DNA of 64,000 bases from Gnetum montanum (GCA_015680685.1 MNCI01037971.1:5385-69384); one strand, 5' to 3'. Positions 23,079 to 35,559 are shown, counted from the first letter of the stretch. The notes: a model not told the origin generated them from the letters alone. A program made the numbers and translations.

Positions 23079-23452
23079 TCCTTCAAAAGACTCTTGGTTC
23101 CTCACTTAGGATAGTTGTTGCCCTATCACATAGGCCACAAGTCACACACAAAACAAATCACAACATACATGGAATGATTAAATTTCACAACATTTTGTTT
23201 CTACCTTCCAAAATTATTTCACAAACACATATAAACATATAATAGAATGTATGNAGCATGCACTTATGTATGTCATACATACATTCTATTATATGTTTAT
23301 ATGTGTTTGTGAAATAATTTTGGAAGGTAGAAACAAAATGTTGTGAAATTTAATCATTCCATGTATGTTGTGATTTGTTTTGTGTGTGACTTGTGGCCTA
23401 TGTGATAGGGCAACAACTATCCTAAGTGAGGAACCAAGAGTCTTTTGAAGGA
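23079..23452. repeat. Perfect 175 bp inverted repeat around an N-bounded block
   Basis: 23079-23253 and 23278-23452 are exact reverse complements. The right arm lies in a 198 bp block bounded by single Ns at 23254 and 23453. Perfect identity in such decayed surroundings, and arm ends that coincide with the Ns, point to an overlapping contig end placed in the wrong orientation, not to a natural palindrome. Confidence 0.85.
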
Positions 23453-23453
23453 N

Positions 23454-24300
23454 TTCATTATTAATGTCTTTACCAACATCAATGATGACCTTTCTACTAT
23501 GACTACCATCATAACCATTATTATCCCATATAAAATTAAATATATTTCCATCATTAGCTTTGCTTTAACTAAAAATGGCATTAAAAACAAACTATTTGTA
23601 TAAAGAAAAATAGGATTCACAATGTTATCATAATCATTACAATGATCATAATGCACATCATTCCAATTGAACAAACTACTCTTAAGCTAAAGTGAATGAC
23701 TAGCAACCCTCACACTAGCTTCAACATGAGAGACATTACTACCATCAACAAGGTTAAGATTAGACTCACTTACCTCTCCTTGACTTCTCCCATCCATCAT
23801 TGGTTCAACTTGATCTTTAACATGTGGTTGTTCAATCTCATCAAAGCTTGAATATTCAAGGTTCCAAATAGACGTTTCTAATTCCAATGGCTTCTCCTCT
23901 TTAAAGGAATCATCAGAAAACTCTTCATCTCATCTTGAAGGTGCCAATTCAAAAGATAAAATCTCCTCCATGTATTTAACATTAATTTCATTAAAAACAT
24001 CATGAAATAAATCATTCTTACACATACCTTGGCTAGAAGACTCACCTATCTCCCATGTGATAGCCTCAACTTGGCTTAAATATCATTTCCATTTCCACAA
24101 GGTATTGAAAAATTGCAAAAAGAATGAGGTTCATATCTTCTAGTGCTTCCTTTGATCTTCCTTGATCTTTACCACTCCTTTAGCTTTGATACTTTACCTC
24201 CAACAACTTCTGAGGTAGGAACTCTTCTTGATCAATAGTGTACATCATATTGGACCTTGTAGATCTCTTGGTTCATTTGATGAATCCCTTAGTTTCCTTC
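23454..24300 (-). pseudogene. Element C unidentified coding relic downstream of gag
   Basis: The minus strand keeps an acidic open frame at 23687-23887 (includes LEYSSFDEIEQPHVKDQVEP) and another at 23417-23674, downstream of Gag where pol would be expected. I see no protease, RT, RNase H or integrase motif. This may be a Gag extension or a protein specific to the family; I cannot name it. Confidence 0.4.
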
Positions 24301-25577
24301 CTTAAAATATTGAATTATTGAGCATTCCTTTGTCCAATAATAAATTCTTTAAAACTCCTTTTCTTATTGATCTCTACTTCATCATATCTTTCTTGTTCTT
24401 CATTTCCTTGATTAACATTCACATTTCCCATAAAAATGTAACAATTAATTTTTGTTATATCTTCAATCACAAGAGGTCTACTTTCATTGGAGGATTCTTC
24501 CTTTTCTATTATTTGGAGTTCCTTTCTCTTGGAAACCTTTGGCTTATTACACCCCCATTGTTTGTGTTCCTCCACCACAATTGAAGCATTAAAGGTTGAA
24601 TGCATAGTCATTTCATTGATCATTTTCATTCCTAGAGTAGTCTTTCTTGAAATCTTAGCCCTCCTTGAACTTCTCTTACTTCTCCTTTATGTCTTCCTTG
24701 GCATTTTCATTATCCTTCACTTCATTCTCACTTTTAAAAACTTTGAAGTTCTTGCCCTTAGAAGATTTAGGATCTCTAGTGTCGACTTGAGGTTTCCTTT
24801 TAACCTTAAGAGCTAATTCAAAAGCCTCATCTAATGTATGAGGCTCATAAAAGGTTATCTCTTGTTAATTCTCTCTTTTCAATTCTCCTTGAATGTTGGA
24901 TGCTTGTTCATAATCATTCCAATGAACTTTTTCAAGCTAGAAAGCCTTACAAAAATCCATGTATCAGTCCTTCACAGTCTTATCATCTTTGATTAGGTAC
25001 TTTAATTTTTTATGACCTCTTGTCTATGATGAGTCTTCTCAAATTCTTGCTTGAGCATGAATCACGTTAAAGAACAATCCTTAATAGCAATACCATTGTT
25101 AATTTGTAGTGATGACTTTCATTCTCCCAAATAAAAGTGCTATTACTTCCAATTTGGTTTTAGCATAAGATATGTTTTGATGATTTTCCACATCTTCAAG
25201 TTCAAAGTACTTGTTAATTATTTTTAGCCAAGAGAGGAAAGAATTAGTTCCTTCAATGCCATTGAAGAATTTGACTATAACATGAGACATCCTTGAAGCA
25301 TGATTGAAATATTTTTCAAGAGTAACTTCAATTCCTTCACCTTGCTCTCTTTGAGACTTTAAAGAAATTTCCTTTTCACTTTCTTAGGAAAAATGAAACA
25401 TTTATACTTATTTTCAACACTAAGAACATGAAAGAAAACATCATCTTGAGCTTCTCCTTATACAAAGTATTCATCTTCAAAAGGAATATCATCTTCAAGG
25501 AATGTCTTAAAGAAGATCTTGATGAATAATGTCATGAATTGTACCCTTGATTGGATGCTTTTGGTGAATTAGCTTGT
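24300..25577 (-). pseudogene. Element C gag relic (main part)
   Basis: The minus strand at 25099-25290 reads VKFFNGIEGTNSFLSWLKII, the same Gag core as element B (FLSWL). A region near 24880-24960 reads VHWNDYEQA, like B's EEYEQAL. A zinc-knuckle region (CFNCGG, then HKQWGC) lies near 24540-24600, followed by a Lys/Glu-rich stretch open at 24315-24629. Stops and at least one frameshift at the knuckle inactivate it. The N-terminal part continues beyond element D at 36415-36677. Confidence 0.7.
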
Positions 25578-26475
25578 TGATGAGTGGCAAGGCACCCCTA
25601 CACCCAACCATATGAATCACTAAGGCATTTACATATGATCTAATCAAATTACATGAACCTATAGTTCTCTAGTATACTAGCTCTTCTAGGAAGTGAAATG
25701 AGCATTAAGAACATTCATTGTCTTCCCAACTACACTTGTGAGGCTTAAGGGTATGGTTTAAGTGTAATTAAGGTATATGATTTTTTATCGTTTTATATTT
25801 TATAGCTTTGATCACATAAAACAAGAATAAAAAGTAGATTAATTTAAAATCTAATGTGTTATTTCCTATCTAGCTTAACATAAGTAACTATCCCACTTTC
25901 TTGAACACATATAGTGTTGTTGGGCTACCAAAAATTAAGCATTGTTGGGTTACCAAGCACTATATGTATGCTCGAAGTGGTCATGCTTATATTCATTAAC
26001 TACTAAATAAATTACTTAATTTAAATGTATTAAAGTAAAAATCATGAAAGTAAAGTGCATAAAAGAAAATATCAATCTATTCTTAGTGCTACAAGGATTT
26101 TCAAAAGAGTTCATTTTATTCCCATGATACTACTACACTTAGGTATGTCAGTGCTCAAACAAAAAATAGAAAATTCTTAGACTCCTTCTATGGGCACTCA
26201 GAAAATATTCTAATTCCTTCTGTAGGCACTTAGAAAATATTCTAACTCTAGAGAAAGTAAATTGCAAGAGATTCGATACTTTGACTAAAAATTGATCAAA
26301 AACTAATCCAAAACTGACTCAAAACAGGAGTCCAAGTGCTATATTTATAAGCTAGAGTATATACCCCAACATTGAATACTTGACATTACAACTAGACCCT
26401 AACATTACATAGCTAACCTTGCAACCTCAACCTCACTTACCCAATGTTGTAGTCACTAGAAAACATGATTCATCA
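25578..26475 (-). mobile_element. Element D 3' LTR
   Basis: Begins TGATGAGTGG and ends ATTCATCA, matching 35560-36414 along its length with modest divergence by eye. The minus strand has a TATA box (complement of GCTATATTTATAAGC near 26340). A purine run GGGGGTA (complement of 26476-26482) adjoins it as polypurine tract. Confidence 0.9.
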
Positions 26476-28500
26476 TACCCCCATGAATAAATGAAAACTC
26501 GTCCTTGAGTGTAGAAGAGCAGGAACAAGTTCTTTAAAGAATATATTGGGTAGGTATGGGATTATTGACTAACATACAACTAACTTAGATGGAACATACA
26601 AACTCTAACTGCCCAAGTGTATGGATTTACAACTAATAAGAGAAGTGAACACCCTAGATAACGTTGACATCCAACACCTCTTGGTAGCATAAGAATGAGA
26701 GAGAAGATCCAACAATCTTACACAATCCTCATTTTCTGGTACTACTGCATCATCTTTAGTGAAGATAGTCTCACTTCCAATCCATGCTTTTCACTAAAAT
26801 CACAACAAAATCATGAATTAGTATGCAATGTGTAACACATAGCGGTGAAATTCCTTATCTCATTAATGGTTATACTTGGCTAGGTTCTGATTGTGATTGA
26901 TTAGTTCCTTAAGTAGTGTTAGTAGGAAGGTTGACAAATAGGGAAAAATAGATAAGTGGTTCATTAATTTTGAAAAATTTAACACAACGGAATATTTGAA
27001 GAGGGTGTGAGAATTCACAATAATAAAAAAGAAGGTTTACTAAAAAGATGTTGTGAATATGTGCACAACTGGATGTCATTTATGGGGTAAAAAAAAATAA
27101 TTTGATTGTATGAGTGTCTAAGGATAAAGAAATTAACTAAACTAACCAAAAGATATGTAAGTGGATCCTTCCCTAAGCAAGCACAAGCCTTTTATGCCCT
27201 TTCATAACTTCAAACCAAAGAGTTCATGGGCTATGTGGATGATTAATGGTTACAAAAGTTAAGTATAAAACCCTAGATGAAACTAAGAATTTCAACTAAT
27301 CAAACTGGGATGTCGAACCATAACATGAAACCAACAATGAGGTGAGTTATGGAAAGCATAGATGGATGAAAGAGAGTGTGGAATGGAGTTTCCAGTTATG
27401 GTCACATGAAGTCCCTTGTAGATTTTGTAGTTAAATGACTTGATAGGATCCATCCTTAGTCTAGACCAAAATCAACCATGTTCAGTGACTTCGCATTGTC
27501 ATTCTAAGACCAATCCATCCCCTGAGATACAAGAGTGCTCCCATTGTCATTCTAAGACCAATCCATTCCTTATTAGAGAAGATGTAGGAAGTAAGGAAGG
27601 GCCTTTGTTAGAGGGGATGAGTTGCATAAATTATACTTGTAGCCTATTTATTTTTTCTAAGGGGTGTGCTTCGAATTCACATTGTGTTTTTTTGTTTGTT
27701 TATTTTTTCTTCATTGAAATGGGAACCACACCATACAAAGACACATGCATTTATTTTTTCCAAGGGGTGTGCTTTAAATCCTCATCATTTTTTTTGATGA
27801 GAACCATACTATGCAAAGACACATGCATTTATTTTGTCCAAGGGGTGTGCTTTAAATTCTCATCATTTTTTTTCATGATAACCACATCATGCAAGGACTT
27901 ATTCAACTTCCTTTTATTGGTCAATATGAAATGGTAAGAAATCCATGAAAACACACATGCACCACAGCAAATAGAAAGGCATAAAGAATATCGAATCCCC
28001 TTGAAACCACACCCTATTCAAACCTTTGAATCCTTCCCAATTCTAGAAACTACCAAAGTTACAAAGTTATTAAAGTTTTATTAATGAAAAATGGATTGCA
28101 CATTTTCAAAACAAGGAAAACCATGGAGTTTGTGGATGGGTGGATGTTGTGGGCTCACTTCTTGTTGAATGAAAAAGAAACCATGTCCTAATTATTTGTA
28201 ATGAAATTCAAAGCTAGAAACCAGTCACCAAAAATCAAATAACAAAGTAGTACATACCACCATCAACCAACGTATTACCAATGTACTTGGCAATTATTAA
28301 CAAAAAGATAGAAAATCACACCAAATAAAATAAAAGCAAATATTAAAGAAAGTGTAAAATATTTAAGAAATAACAGATTTACTAATGATGCTATAAAAAA
28401 ATTAGAAGAGATTAATAACATGGAAACAAAAAGATGTAAAATAAAAAATGTGTAAAACAAAAAGTTGTAAAACAAAAAAGTTGAAAAACTAAGGAGTCAC
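26476..28500 (-). repeat. Element D non-coding 3' region with tandem repeats
   Basis: No domain is found between integrase and the 3' LTR. At 27490-27570 the phrase CATTGTCATTCTAAGACC occurs twice, 49 bp apart. At 27640-27900 a unit with ACATGCATTTATTTT and AAGGGGTGTGCTTTAAAT is repeated three times at 103 and 78 bp spacing. The 165-codon plus frame across 27440-27937 is a by-product of this repetition. The Phe/Leu-rich minus frame at 28275-28475 is A/T-run translation. Confidence 0.6.
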
Positions 28501-29032
28501 TTATATGGTTAACATGTATGGCCATCTCCCCCATGACTAAGTTGAAAGGAGGAAATCTAAAATATGGAGCATGGTTGTCCATTTTGATGAGGCTTTTGTT
28601 GTATTGGTTGGCTTATGGTCATGGAAAGGCTTGACTTATTGTATGTTGACTAGCTATTTCTTATTTGGACTCTCAGGTTTGTAGATCATCATGGTCCTAG
28701 AAGAAAAAGTCTTGTAAATAATGTAAGGTCATTCCCACAACATTTGAAACTTAGTTTGTTGAGGTACGTGTGTGAGGTTTCAGTAGAGAACCTTATCTCC
28801 TAGTTGAAATTTAACATTTTTAATTTTTAGGTCATGAGAATTTTTGTTATAGGCCTTATGCAACGCATTAAATGATAGGGCTACCAATCAATTTTTTTCT
28901 AGCAAGTTGAGGTTCATTAGTATTTCCTTTTTGGCTAAACATAAGTCAAGGTCAAGGTCACAAGCAATTGAAAGTGTATGGAGCTTGGATTGAATAGGAA
29001 GTATTGATAATTTTCTATACATGAGCTCATAA
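28500..29032 (-). pseudogene. Element D integrase C-terminal region
   Basis: The minus strand reads YSPYELMYRKLSILPI near 29000, then a Lys-rich stretch, then KNVKFQLGDKVLY near 28800 and a decayed GPY/F-type module near 28740. The end is near 28500. This is the DNA-binding tail of the integrase relic. Stops at Gln or Trp positions are frequent. Confidence 0.65.
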
Positions 29033-29935
29033 GGAGAGTAGCCTATAGGAAGTTTCCATGTTGAGTAGTAGGCCCAAAGGGCATCATTGAGTTTTGTATT
29101 ATAGTCCTACCTGTACTTGCTAACAATTTTTGTTAGTATCCTTGTGATTTCCCTATTGGTAACCTCATCTTGACCATTGGCTTGGGGATGGTAAGGTGTT
29201 GTGAGTTTACGTTCAACCCTGAAGAGTTGCATAAGCTTCTAAAAAGTAATGCTCACAGGGAGAGTAGCCTATAGGAAGTTTCCATGTTGAGTAGTAGGCC
29301 CAAAGGGCATCATTGAGTTTTGTATTCTAGTCCTACCTGTACTTTCTAACAATTTTTTTAGTATCCTTGTGATTTCCCTATTGGTATCCTCAACTTGACC
29401 ATTGGGTTGGGGATGGTAAGGTGTTGTGAGTTTACGTTCAACCTTGAAGAGTTGCATAAGCTTCTAAAAAGTAATGCTCATAGGGAGAGTAGCCTATAGG
29501 AAGTTTCCATGTTGAGTAGTAGGCCCAAAGGGCATCATTGAGTTTTGTATTCTAGTCCTACCTATACTTGCTAACAATTCTTGTTAGTATCCTTGTGATT
29601 TCCCTATTGGTAACCTCAACTTGACCATTGGCTTGGGAATGGTAAGGTGTTGTGAGTTTACATTCAACCCTGAAGAGTTGCATAAGCTTCTAAAAAGTAA
29701 TGCTCATAGGGAGAGTAGCCTATAGGAAGTTTCCATGTTAAGTAGTAGGCCCAAAGGGCATCATTGAGTTTTGTATTCTAGTCCTACCTGTACTTGCTAA
29801 CAATTCTTGTTAGTATCCTTGTGATTTTCCTATTGGTAACCTCAACTTGACCATTGGCTTGGGGATGGTAAGGTGTTGTGAGTTTACGTTCAACCCTAAA
29901 TAGTTTCATAAGCTTCTAAAAAGTAATGCCTATAA
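29033..29935 (-). repeat. Four-copy tandem array of an integrase segment (about 226 bp unit)
   Basis: Units start with GGAGAGTAGCCTATAGGAAG at 29033, 29259, 29484 and 29710, giving periods of 226, 225 and 226 bp. Each carries, on the minus strand, the integrase piece with YHPQPNGQVE, which holds the third catalytic acidic residue, and the segment after it. Units differ by only a few bases, so the expansion is younger than the element's insertion. The period is not a multiple of three, so it cannot be one extended reading frame. Confidence 0.9.
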
Positions 29936-30395
29936 AGTGAGTTTTATTATTAGAAATTAATGCATGTGGTACACCAAATCTATTTACCACATTTTTTTGT
30001 ACAAACTGAGTGATAGTAGAAGATGAATAGTTCATGATGGCTATTGCTTCTGCCCATTTCATACAATAGTCAATAGCAACTATGATGTATGCCTTTCCAT
30101 TTGACATGGGCATGATGGGACCCATGAAATCAATGCCCCAATTGTCAAAGGGTTCCAATGGTTGAATTCATTATTGAGGTTCCTCTATTTAAGTAGTCAT
30201 TCCACTATCTCATTGGCATCATTCACAAGAGTATACGTAATGGTAAGCATCCTTGAAGATTGTTGGCCAATAGTATCATACCATTAGGATTTTAATGGTT
30301 GTGCATCTCCCAGCATAGTGTCCTCTTCACAAGGAACTTCATAGCATCTTGGAGAATGTGTAGTTGATTGGCATTGGGAACACATCAATGAACAA
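29916..30395 (-). pseudogene. Element D integrase zinc-binding and catalytic core
   Basis: The open frame 29916-30158 reads [20 protein letters not shown] and [16 protein letters not shown], then [16 protein letters not shown]. The second catalytic Asp of the D,D-35-E triad (family ISDN) is Asn here, a G-to-A change on the coding strand. Upstream, near 30200-30260, a YSCE...CQ motif marks the zinc-binding end. The copy could not catalyse strand transfer even without its stops. Confidence 0.85.
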
Positions 30396-31200
30396 ATCCA
30401 TCAACACACACCTTGTAGAGGTGTCCATTGATTTCCATGAAGTGTTTTACTTGGTGAAGAAAATACTATTTCTTTCAATGGTCCAACACTCGTGACATCT
30501 CCTGAGTGAGAAGATAGGTAAGAATGCCATCATACCATTTAGGATGATTGAGAAATTGTTTAGTTATAGCTCTAGTAAAGAGGAGTTCATCAAGAAACAT
30601 ATTAGATAATGGATCTTCTACCTCTTTGTCATCCCATCACAACCAAGACAAGAGCTTGGTGACCACATTCTCAGTGCCCTTTTGATCTACCATCATAAGA
30701 ACAAATTCCTATAACATCATCAACCACCGTATAATACAAAGGCTCACCTTTGGCTTGTTCATCAAGAAGTAGATAGCACTATGGTTCATGTGCACAAACA
30801 CCTTGTATCCAAGCACATAATTCATTAACGTATCTAGAGCAAACACCACTATCATCAATTCTTTCTCTATGGTGGTGTATTTTAGGTGTGCATCAATAAT
30901 GCTTCAGCTAGCATAGTGGATGTACTATGCACATTTCTTATCATCTAACTACATTAGCACTACTACTAAGACATAATTTGATGCATCTATCATGATATGA
31001 AATGACCTAGACTAGTCAGGTTCTTGTAGAATTGAATTTTCTACATTTTTTTATTTTAGCTATTGAAATGCTTTTTCACATTCTATGATCCAAACAAAGA
31101 AAGCATCTTTCTTTGTTAGCTCCATCAATGGTTTTGTGATCTTAGAGAAATTCTCTATGAATCATTAGTAGTAGCCAATATTTCCAATAAATTATTGAAC
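30396..31200 (-). pseudogene. Element D RNase H relic
   Basis: The minus strand near 30790-30900 reads YTTIEKELMIVVFALDTLMNYVLG (given here across a short window) and then VFVHMNHSAIYFLMNK, matching the Glu-containing and Asp/His motifs of gypsy RNase H; the usual Asp before His is Asn. The region links RT to integrase and has dispersed stops. Confidence 0.7.
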
Positions 31201-31389
31201 ATCTTTAACTATTTCTAGCTAGCAGGTTATTCCATGGATGACCCTTATTTTCTCTTGCTCTACCTCAATTCCTACTTGTGATATTCTGTGTCCCAATATA
31301 ATGCCCTCGACCATTAAGTGAATTTTCTGCTAATTAAGTTGCAAGTTGGTTTTAACACATCATTTTAATACTTGCTCAAGGTAGTCCAA

Positions 31390-31900
31390 GGCTTTCTCAA
31401 AAGTAGCTCCATAAGTGGAGAAGTCATCCATGAAGACATCAATACCATTACCAATTGGCTATTAAAAAATGCTGAAGAATAGGCATTGGAATATACCAAG
31501 AGCATTGCATAGACCAAATGACATCTTGTAATATGCAAAAGTCCCCCAAGGACTCATGAATTTTGTCTTCGCTTGGTCTTTTAGTGCAATTTGAATTTGG
31601 TTATAGCCACTATAACCACCTATAAAACTATAGTAGCAATGACCAAATACTGTGTTGAGCACCTAGTCAACAAATGGTAATAGAAAATGATCTTTGAAGG
31701 TTGCCATATTTAGTACTTGAAAATCAATATAGGCCCACCACTTGCCACCTTTCTTTGGTACAATTATGAGTGGATTAACCCACTCACTATCCACAATGGG
31801 ATAAATGAACCCTACCTTAAGGAGTTGCTCAATTTCCTCCTTGATGGTTTGCTTTAGCTTTAGGTTCAATTGCCTCTGTGTTTATCATTTTTGCTTCATG
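31390..31900 (-). pseudogene. Element D reverse transcriptase relic
   Basis: The frame at 31663-31869 reads EEIEQLLKVGFIYPIVDSEW and NPLIIVPKKGGKWWAYIDFQ. The frame at 31462-31662 reads GGYSGYNQIQIALKDQAKTK and SPWGTFAYYKMSFGLCNA. Past a stop, 31400-31450 gives IGNGIDVFMDDFSTYG with the catalytic Asp pair intact. The order and motifs are diagnostic for Athila/Tat RT. A frame change near 31462 and stops inactivate it. Confidence 0.9.
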
Positions 31901-32439
31901 GTTGGGTCAATGTAGATGTAATGCTATCATATCCTAGGATCAATCCCTATGACTTCAAGATATTACTAAGAAAAAGTTGTTGACCATTTTTCAACCACCT
32001 TCAATAGCATATTTTTCTACTTTAGAGCAAGATTAACATTGATTATGACTAGCTTTTCATTTTTCAAAAACACATATTCCATTCTAACCAGTAGCATTTT
32101 CAATTCAAGGGGCTCTTGTTTGAAATTTTCAAGAATTTCCAACTCTCCCCAATGAGTATCATCATTTGTATCATTAGAGAGTTGGTGATGAATTTGCTCT
32201 AGTTAATCCATGCTCATGACATATGTGCATGTTAGGCTCTCAGTTGGTTCCATGCAAAGTGTGCTACTTTTAGAATCAATGATCAGCCACTGGATCCCCT
32301 CTTGTTTTGTTGCTACTATGTATAGAGACCTTTGACTTTCTACTTCTATGCACATTGCTTACATGTAGAGATAGATGCTTACTTTATAGCTCAGAGTTTC
32401 TACACATAATTTTGCTTTGTATCACTATACACAATGCAT

Positions 32440-32700
32440 GGAACTCTCTTCTTCTTAATCCTTCCAAATGCATTTTCTTTAGATATCTCCAAGGAAATAT
32501 CTCTGATGTCCATTCTTGCATCAGTGGTGCTCAGCCGTGCCCTTCACATGATCATTGGAAAATCCCCTTTGCAGTTCTCCACTTTGATTATCATGAAATT
32601 GGTAGGATAAGACCACCCACAAATAGTGGTCATGATGTCTTTTACTAGTCCCAATGGAACAATGATGGACTAGTCTACCAATTCTAATCTTATGTTGCTC
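32440..32700 (-). pseudogene. Element D protease C-terminal region
   Basis: The minus strand near 32590-32650 reads IKDIMTTICGWSYPTNFMII and continues with a KKKRVPCIV motif near 32450. Element F has the same block (TLTTMYGWSYPTNFLVI at 61400-61460), so the two elements are relatives. The active-site triplet was not located. Confidence 0.65.
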
Positions 32701-32859
32701 TTCATGAGAGGAGGTAGGTTCTAGGTAGTGTATATCTTATGAGAAATCAAATTGACACAAAAACCTAAATTAAGAAGATCCTTGCATGGTTCATTTCTAG
32801 ATATATAAAAATAAATTAAAGGACCTTCATGATCGACTAATTTTCTGTGAAGATTTCTA

Positions 32860-35100
32860 GCATGGATCTAATTAGATAAAATATGAGTAAGCATGATGGT
32901 ATGGATCCTAGGAAGATTTTGGTTTAAAGGGGACTCAACAGTTTGTGATAAAAACGAAGATGTAGGAGTAGGGTTGTCAACTATGGGTGTATGTGAGGGC
33001 TTAGGTGGATTATAGGGTTGAAAGAAAGGTCTTTTCTTTGATTGGGTGTTCAACCCATCCGATTGATTAATTAGTTGTAAGTTAACAACCCTTATATAAT
33101 TGTGTTGTTGTAGTTGAGCTAGTAGTTCACCCTACATAGGTGGAGCATGTGGTAGTTGTGTAGGTGGAGGAGGAGCATGTGTAGGAATAGGAGGAGGATA
33201 AGGATAAGAGGTGATATCCCTTCTTTCATGTGGAGAATGGGCTTGATAATAATCAAAAGGATGGTAGTGAGGCTAGAAAGTAGAGACATGACTAGAGGAG
33301 TCATGTGGAGACAATGGTTACTAAACATAGTAACCATATGAATTAGGTTATTAGTGCTAGTGACCACCATTGTGGTTGCTACCACTACTGATACTTCTCA
33401 TAAGGTTGTGGTGGAGCTTCACTTGGATGATACTATTGTTGCTAGCAGAACTACCTCAAATTACCTTAAGGATAGGATAATCTCCTAAATTTTTACCTTT
33501 GTATAAGTAGTGTATTTAAGGCATACATCCTAGACTCCTATAAGTGTGACATAATGGGGTAACATCCCTTATGATGTTCATACTAATAGACATCACACCC
33601 ATGATCATCATCTAATTCACTGTTTGCAACCTCTTCTATCATAACAAATGTGCCCTTACCTTTGTGATAGGCACATTTAGCTTTCTTTCATCTCCTGTGC
33701 TCATGATCACTACCTTGTTCTTTGGACTCTTCAACAATTTTAAGGATAGCTTGAAATCTACTATCCATGGAGTTTCATAACTGATCAACCTTGGCCATAA
33801 GTTTAGATTGAAATTTTTGGAATGGTAAGGTTCTCTTATTCATCCCCTCATCAAGTACAAACTCTTCCTCATTGTAGCAAAATCAAACTTTTCTTTTGTA
33901 AATGGAAGGATCACAGTTGTACTATTCTACACTTAATATTTGGCTACTTGCTCAATTAATCTTTGTATCTAATGGGCACTTAGTTTCGATAGTTGTCCTT
34001 GGGCATAGACAGCAAGGGTTCTCCTTATTTCTTATCAAAGCCCATCTACTATGTGGTGAAGTTGATCCAGTTGAGAATAATCATGGCCAGGACATTTGTG
34101 TATTAAGGAGTAATATTGGCCATTGGCGGAATCCAAGGGTTCATGTATTCCTTGTTTCCATCCTTGGATTTCCATCCTCAAAATTGGACACTTTAGAGTA
34201 CGTTTGACATTTATCATTGAATAACTCAAGCATGGTACTCCATCATATGATAGATTTTGACTCTAAAGACCAATACTAGTTCTCTATGTCTTTGATGAGT
34301 GCCCTAGGAAACTACTTAATTTTTTTCCACTCATTCTCTATGTTCTACAAGGCACATGCATATTGAAAAGCTTGGAGAAGGTTCTGTAGATCAAAATTAT
34401 ATCCTACTTCAAATTAAGGAATATTTTTTATGTCTAACCTTTTGATCTGACTATCCTTCAAATGCCTTGCTGGAGTTCTTACTACCTCCATGATATTAAG
34501 CATACTTTAGGTAGCAAGTAGAGGCTCATCGAGGCCTTGATCATGGTGCCCACATTACCCTTGACTATCCATTCATTCATGGTGATGTGCCTCTATTGAA
34601 TGCCTACACCCTTGATCTTGCCTTTCCTGACAATCTCTTCAATTGTTTTGGTCTTGTTGGTCATTTTGTTCATTTTGGTTATCTCCATCACGATCTTACC
34701 TTCTGCAGTCATGGTTAGAGCTAGAAAAGGAAGAATATGACAACAAAGGAGAAGAGGAAGGAGAACTAGTATCATCATGATTCCTACTACTACCTCTTTG
34801 ATGATCATGACCATGATCACAATCTTGATTCTTGTTTGCATCCCTGCCTTGACTTGCCGCTCTAGATTCTTCTTTGTCATTGAACCCATTTTTACCAAAA
34901 CTAGGATTGTAAATTGTGGATTGCAAGTTCTGTTTTTGATCTCCTTCACTGATGTCAAAGAGAGGAATTTCATTAAATGGAAAACCCCCAGAGAATGGTT
35001 CTCCACTAGCTTGTTTGTATAACAGGAATGAAGAATTGTTAAATATTTTTCCCTTTGAAGATTCATAGTGCTGCTCTAGCTATCAATCTTGTAAACGTTA
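32860..35100 (-). pseudogene. Element D gag relic
   Basis: From right to left: an Asp/His/Ser-rich stretch (34696-34926), a Gag core near 34000-34500 with NEWIVKGNVGTMIKASMS and a run of TAG-interrupted helices similar to element F's gag, and a Pro/Thr-rich C-terminal part at 32868-33053 (PPKPSHTPIVDNPTPTSSF). The GGTGGAGGAGGAGC-type sequence at 33130-33200 encodes its Pro-rich part on the minus strand. Many stops; not functional. Confidence 0.65.
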
Positions 35101-35540
35101 TGCCTTAGTGGGATGATAATCGCTTTCATTAATATCTTTCACGACATACTCAGCATGACATTCTAGAAGATCATATCATATAAGCATTTGGTGGAGCATG
35201 CAAGAACAGATTGATGAGGCAACAACACAGTGTTGCTTTTCATGTTGCACCACTATAACTGTTCATCTTGGTGTAGGATGTAGATGAAGTTTGGTACATA
35301 CTCATTAGGATGAGCATATACAATTCAATATTGTTAAGGCACTAGCTAATAAGCTTTATCAAACTTAGGTGGAGAATCATTCTTGTGAGAAAAAGACATT
35401 TTTGATTAGATTAGAAAAAATGCAGTGTGCTTCTAAATATTACTGTAGTAATCTTAAGATGTGATGTGACTCTAAGGTTTGTTCCAATGATTTAAATACT
35501 TTTCATTAGTTCCTAGATAGTTCATGAAATAGCCAAAAGG

Positions 35541-35559
35541 TCCCTAGCAGTGGTGTCAA
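35541..35559 (-). promoter_or_regulatory. Element D primer binding site (Asp-tRNA type)
   Basis: The minus strand reads TTGACACCACTGCTAGGGA next to the LTR end. It aligns with TTGGCGCCGTTGCCGGGGA, the usual Athila/Tat primer site; the differences are mainly C-to-T or G-to-A changes at former CpG or CHG sites. Confidence 0.75.

Noticed and set aside
23079-23452. Natural long palindrome or hairpin element
   Set aside because: Perfect identity and arm ends coinciding with single Ns fit an assembly artefact better.
24318-24816. Hydrophobic plus-strand frames suggesting membrane segments
   Set aside because: They are the reverse strand of the Lys/Glu-rich Gag of element C; complementary AAG/GAA codons give Leu/Phe-rich translations.
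27440-27937. 165-codon plus frame in element D
   Set aside because: Runs opposite to D's genes through short tandem repeats; repeated CxxF phrases come from the repeat units.
28275-28475. Phe/Leu-rich minus frame that could pass for an env-like membrane protein
   Set aside because: Composition is explained by A-runs on the plus strand; no signal peptide, cleavage site or conserved partner.
29033-29935. CRISPR-like or satellite array
   Set aside because: Units are contiguous, about 226 bp long and derived from integrase; there are no short repeats with unique spacers.
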